A DNA stretch of 64,000 nucleotides, taken from contig NZ_VDET01000002.1 in the NCBI RefSeq assembly GCF_006381105.1, positions 1,582,121-1,646,120 on the forward strand, in the 5' to 3' direction. This DNA is from Flavicella sediminum. GTDB taxonomy: Bacteria; Bacteroidota; Bacteroidia; Flavobacteriales; Flavobacteriaceae. Shown here piece after piece: positions 58,535 through 64,000 of this stretch. Within the stretch, counting starts at the first letter, position 1, and every line of letters begins with the position of its first letter. A model generated the notes under the pieces. It did no database searches and had not been told where the DNA came from. It saw only the letters and a list, made by a program, of their open reading frames with translations. The position numbers and the translations under genes were made by a program.

Positions 58535-60850
58535 ATGATTGATATAAAACCGAGTTATAAAGTCGAAAATAATAGTTTAGACCTTCAAGGAGTTCATTCA
58601 AGTTCTAATAATGCGTTGGACTATACGCTTACGGGTAAAAACTCAAAACGAGCAATAGAACTAGGATTAGCAGAGGCAGATTGGTATCAAACTCCGATTC
58701 CTAAATCAGTGCTAAAAGGTTTGTTAAAGCGTAAGGATGGCCCAGCTATTTTAGATACTTTATTACTAATTCTTATCTTGGCAAGTACGGCTTTTGCTAC
58801 CGTAGCTTTGTGGGGAACCTGGTTTGTTATAATTCCTTATTTAATCTATGCTGTTTTTTATGGTACAAGTTCTGATTCTAGATGGCACGAATGTAGTCAT
58901 GGTACTGCTTTTCATACAGATTGGATGAATAATGTGGTGTATGAAGTTGCTTCATTTATGGTTATGAGAGAATCCGTTATTTGGAGATGGAGTCATACAC
59001 GGCACCATAGTGACACTATTATTGTTGGTCGTGATCCAGAGATTCAAATTCCTAGACCACCAGATATCAAAGGATTACTACTTTCAATTGTAAATTGGGG
59101 AACTTATAAAACCTATTATCCAAATTTAATTCGACATGCTTTTGGTAAAATTTCTGAAGTGGAAAGAAGTTTTGTTCCAAATAGTGAATTTGGTAAAATA
59201 GTAAGAAATGCTCGTATTTATTTAGCAATTTATATGTGTATTATTTTAACAGCGGTATTTTACCATACATGGATTCCTGTTTTCTTATTTATGCTTCCTC
59301 AATTTTTTGGTACTTGGTTGATGATTGTGCATAATACAACCCAGCATGCTGGCTTGGCAGAGAATGTTTTAGATCATCGATTAAACTGCCGAACCGTATA
59401 CATGAATCCTATAAGTAGGTTTATTTATTGGAATATGAATTATCATATCGAACATCACATGTTTCCTTTGGTTCCTTATCATGCCCTACCTAAGCTTCAT
59501 AAACTTATTAAGGAAGATTGTCCTCCAGTTTATACTTCAATTTACGCCGCTTGGAGCGAAATTTTACCTACCATAATAAAACAAGTTAAAGATCCTTCTT
59601 ATTTTGTAAAACGAAAGTTGCCTGTTGCTAAAACTAGAGTAACAAATGATTTTATATGCTCAAATGAACAACCAGATAAAGCTGGATGGATTGAAGTTTG
59701 CCCAAATAATAAGTTAGCCAATGAAGATGTTATTCGTTATGACCATATAAAACAAACATTTGCTTTGTATAAAAATGAGTTAGGAGATTTGTATGCTACA
59801 GATGGTGTTTGTACACATGGAAATACACATTTGAGTGAGGGTTTGATTAAAGGCAATCTTATTGAATGTCCAAAACATAATGGGCGATTTAACTTAAAAG
59901 ATGGCTCCCCTGCACGAGCTCCTGTTTGTCGCTCCTTGGCTACCTATCCTATTGAAAATAGAAATGGAAAAATTTGGCTCAACATAAAAAATGCTAGCGG
60001 TGCAAATACAGATAAAAAGACTTATAAATTTCGAGTAGTAAGTAATAAAAATGTGGCAACTTTTATTAAAGAACTTGTTCTAGAGCCTATCGAAAATGGA
60101 GAAAGTATAAATTTTATTCCAGGTGATTATTTCCAAATAAAAATCCCGAAATATGAGAATGTAAAATTTGACCAATTTGACATTTCGACTCCTTATACAG
60201 AAATATGGAAAAAACAAAGGTTATTCGAATTGACGAGCTCTAACGATGATTCCAGTAGACGGAATAATTATTCAATTGCGAGTAATCAAAATGATAAGAG
60301 GATAGTGTTTAATATTCGTATTTCTACACCACCACTCGGACAGGATTGTCCGCCAGGTGTAGGGTCAAGTTATATTTTTAACTTAAAAGAAGGAGCTGTT
60401 GTGAGTGCGCTAGGAACTTTTGGAGATTTTCATATAAAACCTAGTAAAAAAGAGATGGTTTATATTGGTGGTGGAGCAGGAATGGCCCCTATCAGAGCTC
60501 ATTTGACACATCTATTTGAAAATGAAAAAACCGCACGTAAAGTAAGCTATTGGTACGGTGCAAGGTCAAAACAAGAATTATTCTATGAAGAATATTTTTT
60601 AGAGTTATCAAAACATCATTCAAACTTTAGATTTGAACTCGCACTTTCAGAACCACTTGTAATGGATCAATGGGATGGTTATGAAGGCTATATACATCAA
60701 GTTGTTCTTGAGCAATATCTGCAACATCATGACAATATAAAGGCCGTTGAGTTTTATATATGTGGACCGCCAATGATGATGAAAGCATGTACCAATATGT
60801 TACTTCAATTAGGCGTAGACAGAGAGCAAATTGCTTTTGATGAATTTTAA
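58535..60850 (+). CDS. Desaturase-family oxygenase fused to Rieske ferredoxin and NqrF-type reductase
   Basis: 771 residues from ATG at 58535 (the frame also allows TTG at 58511). Residues ~1-370 are a membrane fatty-acid-desaturase-type di-iron domain with His boxes His118-x3-His122, His154-x2-His157-His158 and His304-x2-His307-His308. A Rieske domain follows with Cys426/His428 and Cys445/His448. From ~460 an FNR module resembles NqrF (RRNNYSIAS for FAD, YIGGGAGMAPIRAH for NADH, FYICGPPMM). In rhizobial rhizopine catabolism MocD, MocE and MocF are separate proteins with these same roles, so this looks like a self-sufficient MocDEF fusion. Likely reaction: NADH-dependent hydroxylation or O-/N-demethylation of a small polar substrate (inference). 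Confidence 0.85.
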   Translation: MIDIKPSYKVENNSLDLQGVHSSSNNALDYTLTGKNSKRAIELGLAEADWYQTPIPKSVLKGLLKRKDGPAILDTLLLILILASTAFATVALWGTWFVIIPYLIYAVFYGTSSDSRWHECSHGTAFHTDWMNNVVYEVASFMVMRESVIWRWSHTRHHSDTIIVGRDPEIQIPRPPDIKGLLLSIVNWGTYKTYYPNLIRHAFGKISEVERSFVPNSEFGKIVRNARIYLAIYMCIILTAVFYHTWIPVFLFMLPQFFGTWLMIVHNTTQHAGLAENVLDHRLNCRTVYMNPISRFIYWNMNYHIEHHMFPLVPYHALPKLHKLIKEDCPPVYTSIYAAWSEILPTIIKQVKDPSYFVKRKLPVAKTRVTNDFICSNEQPDKAGWIEVCPNNKLANEDVIRYDHIKQTFALYKNELGDLYATDGVCTHGNTHLSEGLIKGNLIECPKHNGRFNLKDGSPARAPVCRSLATYPIENRNGKIWLNIKNASGANTDKKTYKFRVVSNKNVATFIKELVLEPIENGESINFIPGDYFQIKIPKYENVKFDQFDISTPYTEIWKKQRLFELTSSNDDSSRRNNYSIASNQNDKRIVFNIRISTPPLGQDCPPGVGSSYIFNLKEGAVVSALGTFGDFHIKPSKKEMVYIGGGAGMAPIRAHLTHLFENEKTARKVSYWYGARSKQELFYEEYFLELSKHHSNFRFELALSEPLVMDQWDGYEGYIHQVVLEQYLQHHDNIKAVEFYICGPPMMMKACTNMLLQLGVDREQIAFDEF

Positions 60851-60863
60851 TTAGTAAATACTG

Positions 60864-61592
60864 ATGGACACACGAATAACGAATAATTCAACAATAAAAT
60901 GGGGTTTGTATGAAAATTTGCGCCCTTGCCAAATAGAAGCCATCATTAATGAAAAAGCAATAGCCTATTTGCCGTGGGGTGCCATTGAGTACCATGGCAA
61001 ACACAATCCTGTTGGTCTTGATAGTATCAAAGCTTTTCATTTGTGTGTTGATTTGGCCAAAGAGGTAGGGGGGCTTGTTTTTCCTACAGTTAATTTAGCT
61101 GCTAACTTGATAAAATCGTATCCAGGTGTGAATTTTCCAAAGCATTCCATAGAGTTTTCTGAAAAGCTAATCCGTATGGTTTGTGAAGAGTATTTTGAGC
61201 AATTGGTGCTTCAAGATTTTAAAATTATAGTTCTATTATCAGGGCACGCAGGTGAACCACATCTTGAAATATTAAGAACAGTTGCACACGAATTTAATGA
61301 AAGATATCCAGATATATGTTTTTGGGCATTTGCAGAATTTGACGTTTTACCGAATGATTTATTAGTGGCAAATCATTCTGCTTTGGGCGAAACATCTTTA
61401 CAGTTGTACTACAATCCCGATACAGTCAATTTAAACTCTTTGCCAAAAGATAGACCAATTAGTTTGGAAGTGGATGCGGTATCAGGTAAAGACCCTCGTG
61501 GAGCAACAAAAGAATTGGGTGAAAAAATAGTGAAATCATATTTGAAAAACACTTCTGTCATACTGGAGGAATTAATACGAAAATATTTATGA
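60864..61592 (+). CDS. Creatininase-family hydrolase
   Basis: 242 residues. LPWGAIEYHGKHNPVGLDSIKA holds the metal-binding Glu42, His44 and Asp53; LSGHAGEPHLE and ANHSALGETSLQLY supply further family positions. Creatininases and their relatives cleave amide or lactam bonds (creatinine, mycofactocin precursor peptide, dedimethylamino-pyrimidines). Between a MocDEF-like oxygenase and an aldo/keto reductase it probably opens a lactone or lactam intermediate; the substrate is unknown. It starts 13 bases after the oxygenase and overlaps the next gene by 4 bases. Confidence 0.85.
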   Translation: MDTRITNNSTIKWGLYENLRPCQIEAIINEKAIAYLPWGAIEYHGKHNPVGLDSIKAFHLCVDLAKEVGGLVFPTVNLAANLIKSYPGVNFPKHSIEFSEKLIRMVCEEYFEQLVLQDFKIIVLLSGHAGEPHLEILRTVAHEFNERYPDICFWAFAEFDVLPNDLLVANHSALGETSLQLYYNPDTVNLNSLPKDRPISLEVDAVSGKDPRGATKELGEKIVKSYLKNTSVILEELIRKYL

Positions 61593-62551
61593 ATTATAGA
61601 AAATTAGGAAGAACCGGTCTAGAAATTAGTGAAATAAGTTTGGGTACGTGGGCTTTTGGAAATAAAGTTTACGGTGGTGTTGAAGAAAAAACAGGAATCA
61701 ATACCATACATGCAGGTATTGATTTGGGGGTAAATATGTTTGATACAGCTCCGCAATATGGTACCTCTTTGCAAGATGGTGTTGCCGAAATTGTGTTGGG
61801 AAAAGGTTTAAAAGGGAAGCGTGATAAAGTACATATCTCCACAAAATTTGGTCGGAACCCAACTATGAAAGGTGGGGCATCTCAGTTTCATAAATCTCGT
61901 ATAATAGCATCGGTTGAAGAGAGTTTAAAACGATTGCAAACTGATTATATTGATGTGCTTTTTTTTCATTCTCCTTTTTCTCCAGAGGAAATAGATGCTG
62001 ATGTATGGGAAGGAATTGAGTTGGTTAAAAAACAAGGAAAAGTACGTTTTGTAGGACATTCAATTTCGATGTTTCATCAAACAGAGAATATGGCACGCCA
62101 ATGGGCTAAAGAAGATAAAATTGATATAGTGCAAGTAGTCTTAAGTTTAATGAATCGAGAATCTCAACAATTAATTGAAGAATTACAAGAGTATCCTATA
62201 GGTGTTTTTGGAAGGGAGTGTTTGGCCAACGGATTTTTATCTGGAGCTATAAAAAAAGATACTGTTTTTGCCGAAGGCACCTTAAATGAGAGGTATTCTA
62301 GAAAGGAAATTATAGAAAGAGTTGCACAAGTTGATGCCTTTAAATTTTTAGTACGAGAAGATATTTCTAATATGCCGCAAGCCGCTTTACGCTGGGTTTT
62401 AGATCAGCCTGGAGTGTCAACAGTTTTGTCTGGTGCAAAAAATTTAAATGAATTGAAAGGGGCAATTTCTGCATCGAACGCCCAACCATTTACGGAAGCT
62501 GAATTAAAATTAGCCAAAGAGTTATTGTTGAAAAATTTTGAGGCTGCTTAA
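61589..62551 (+). CDS. Aldo/keto reductase
   Basis: 320 residues, TIM-barrel AKR. Catalytic tetrad: Asp in NMFDTAP, Tyr in PQYG, Lys in HISTKFGRN, His in VLFFHSP. It overlaps the preceding stop (ATGA), so the two are translationally coupled. In sugar clusters such enzymes oxidise or reduce C1 or a ring hydroxyl; MocA-like dehydrogenases do this in inositol-type pathways. Likely acts directly before or after the creatininase-like step. Confidence 0.92.
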   Translation: MNYRKLGRTGLEISEISLGTWAFGNKVYGGVEEKTGINTIHAGIDLGVNMFDTAPQYGTSLQDGVAEIVLGKGLKGKRDKVHISTKFGRNPTMKGGASQFHKSRIIASVEESLKRLQTDYIDVLFFHSPFSPEEIDADVWEGIELVKKQGKVRFVGHSISMFHQTENMARQWAKEDKIDIVQVVLSLMNRESQQLIEELQEYPIGVFGRECLANGFLSGAIKKDTVFAEGTLNERYSRKEIIERVAQVDAFKFLVREDISNMPQAALRWVLDQPGVSTVLSGAKNLNELKGAISASNAQPFTEAELKLAKELLLKNFEAA

Positions 62552-62635
62552 CTACGAATTAAGAAATAACTAAGAGAAAATTATATTTAAATTCAAAATT
62601 TTGAGTACTATTGAATACTTAATACAATATTTTAT

Positions 62636-63688
62636 ATGCAAGCAATATTAGGAGTGATTTTTCATACCGTTGGTGGTATCGCATCCGGAAGTTTTTATAT
62701 GCCTTATAACAAAATAAAAGGATGGTCATGGGAAAGTTATTGGATGCTTGGAGGTGTTATTTCATGGTTGCTAATTCCACCGTTAGCGGCTTGGTTAACA
62801 GTGCCTGGTTTTATGGAAATTATTGCTGCTGGATCTAGTGAAATACTAACATTTACTTTTTTAATGGGGCTCTTGTGGGGTGTCGGAGGTCTGTCCTATG
62901 GTTTGGGTATTCGATATTTAGGAATGTCCTTAGGAAATTCTGTTGTTTTGGGCTTTTGTGCCGCATTTGGAGCTTTGGTTCCTTCTATTTATTACAATTT
63001 AAATCCAACGGAAGGAAAAGTTTCTTTCACAGATATGCTGTCATCTGAAGGTGGACAATTGGTGCTTTTAGGAGTTCTTGTTTGTCTTGTAGGAATAGCT
63101 GTTGCTGGAAAAGCAGGCATGATGAAAGAAAAGGAACTTTCTGAGGAAGAAAAGAAAGAAAGTGTGGCTGAATTTAGTTTGTATAAAGGATTGGCTATTG
63201 GTGTTTTGTCTGGAATTTTAAGTTCTTTTTTTAGTTTTGGAATTGAAGCTGGTAAGCCCTTGGCTGATGCTGCTGTTGCTGCCGGTTTTGATCCATTGTA
63301 CCAAAATAATGTAACTTTTGTTGTGATACTTTGGGGAGGCTTAACAACCAATTTTATATGGACGACTATTTTAAGTCTTAAAAATAAATCATATACCGAT
63401 TTTGTTAATAAATCAACTCCAATTGCTAAAAATATTTTATACGCTGCACTAGCTGGAACAATTTGGTATTTACAATTCTTTTTTTACGGTATGGGTGAGA
63501 GTAAATTAGGAAATGGAGCCAGTTCATGGATTCTTCATATGTCTACCATTATATTAACTGCCAATATGTGGGGTGTCTATCAAAAAGAGTGGAAAGGGGT
63601 TGCTTCGAAAACTAAATGGACAATCACCTCAGGAATTGTTATTATCCTTCTGTCTGTAGTTCTAGTAGGTATTGGTAATTCAATGTAG
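62636..63688 (+). CDS. RhaT-like sugar/H+ symporter
   Basis: 350 residues with ten predicted helices. The opening GVIFHTVGGIASGSFYMPYNKIKGWSWESYW and GLGIRYLGMSLGNSVVLGFCAAFG match L-rhamnose/proton symporters of the DMT superfamily. No rhamnose isomerase, kinase or aldolase gene is nearby, so the substrate may be a modified 6-deoxy sugar, such as an O-methyl derivative, handled by the upstream oxygenase. Likely co-transcribed, 84 bases after the AKR gene. Confidence 0.9.
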   Translation: MQAILGVIFHTVGGIASGSFYMPYNKIKGWSWESYWMLGGVISWLLIPPLAAWLTVPGFMEIIAAGSSEILTFTFLMGLLWGVGGLSYGLGIRYLGMSLGNSVVLGFCAAFGALVPSIYYNLNPTEGKVSFTDMLSSEGGQLVLLGVLVCLVGIAVAGKAGMMKEKELSEEEKKESVAEFSLYKGLAIGVLSGILSSFFSFGIEAGKPLADAAVAAGFDPLYQNNVTFVVILWGGLTTNFIWTTILSLKNKSYTDFVNKSTPIAKNILYAALAGTIWYLQFFFYGMGESKLGNGASSWILHMSTIILTANMWGVYQKEWKGVASKTKWTITSGIVIILLSVVLVGIGNSM

Positions 63689-64000
63689 TTGTAAGTTTTA
63701 CTTTTTTAGTTGTTACAACATCTTTTCTGCATATAATTGCTAAGTTTAGCGCTGTAGCAGTTTTCTTAATTAGTCACAAAGCCTCTTGCTTTCTGTAGAG
63801 TTTAAATACAGTCTTTACAATTTAAAATTGATATTGTTCTAAATGGAATTAGTCAATATATAACTAGGTTACTCGTATTTTTTCTGTTCTAATATAGCTA
63901 ATACGGGTAGTTACTTGATTATTTTTATAATAAGAAGCTGCAAGCTATCGTAAAAACAGAAAGCTGTAGTATCTGATGAAACTATATAAAAAACCCTTGC
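63689..64000. other. Right-edge region without a recognised gene
   Basis: AT-rich. An imperfect inverted repeat, TACTCGTATT (63870-63879) with AATACGGGTA (63900-63909), is seen; no T-tail follows. No reading frame could be supported before the window ends. Confidence 0.4.

Noticed and set aside
63870..63909. Terminator after the RhaT-like gene
   Set aside because: The inverted repeat is imperfect, has a 20-base loop and no T-tail; evidence is too weak to call.

Overview
The window looks like chromosomal DNA of a low-GC marine member of the Flavobacteriaceae (Bacteroidota). Support for this: many promoters carry the Bacteroidota -7 box TAnnTTTG; one protein ends in a type IX secretion sorting domain; arginine synthesis uses the Bacteroides-type N-succinylornithine transcarbamylase family; NqrF-like, OMP_b-brl_3 and DUF4954 family proteins are present. 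No transposase, phage gene or CRISPR array was seen.

Region 1 (about 1-34 kb) is a large nitrate-assimilation island. After the tail of a GH20 hexosaminidase come a rubredoxin fused to a siroheme-reductase-like scaffold, a 1176-residue nitrate reductase that carries its own FAD reductase and BFD iron-sulfur domain, a NarL-like response regulator, and NarK. A five-gene redox operon follows: globin, DUF3365 heme lipoprotein, di-heme-b membrane protein, FNR/ferredoxin reductase and penta-heme cytochrome c. Next are an outer-membrane porin, the NrtABCD uptake system, two FNR-like regulators, a second NarK-family carrier, a TonB-dependent receptor, NirB and NirD, a DUF4202 protein, a sensor kinase that probably partners the response regulator, a DUF4954 protein and anaerobic-type HemN. 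Nitrate would cross the outer membrane by the porin and the inner membrane by Nrt or NarK. NasA would reduce it to nitrite and NirBD would reduce that to ammonium. A TTACGTA motif clusters in the promoters of this island and nowhere else between genes. In three promoters it is fused to the -7 box (TTACGTAnnTTTG).

Region 2 (34-40 kb) holds housekeeping genes: photolyase, YgiQ radical SAM protein, MscS-type channel and a HAD phosphatase.

Region 3 (40-51.7 kb) is the arginine biosynthesis cluster: GNAT acyltransferase, argG, argC, argD, argF', argB, argE and argH. A 375-base leader precedes it, with a small arginine-rich ORF and nested inverted repeats that close on the start codon. The cluster is interrupted after argD by a T9SS-secreted protein and a chimeric pseudogene (CBM6/T9SS remnant joined to the end of a hybrid two-component regulator). 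The interruption comes with its own terminators and a new promoter for argF'.

Region 4 (51.7-57.4 kb) contains a membrane AraC-type regulator, a CDGSH protein, lipoamide dehydrogenase, a CPBP-family membrane protein, and two related small secreted proteins flanking tRNA-Leu(UAA) and tRNA-Gly(GCC).

Region 5 (57.4-64 kb) is a catabolic cluster under a divergent AraC regulator. It has a single-polypeptide desaturase-Rieske-NqrF-type oxygenase, a creatininase-family hydrolase, an aldo/keto reductase and a RhaT-like sugar symporter. It may serve uptake and oxidative demethylation of an O-methylated sugar or inositol derivative (inference).
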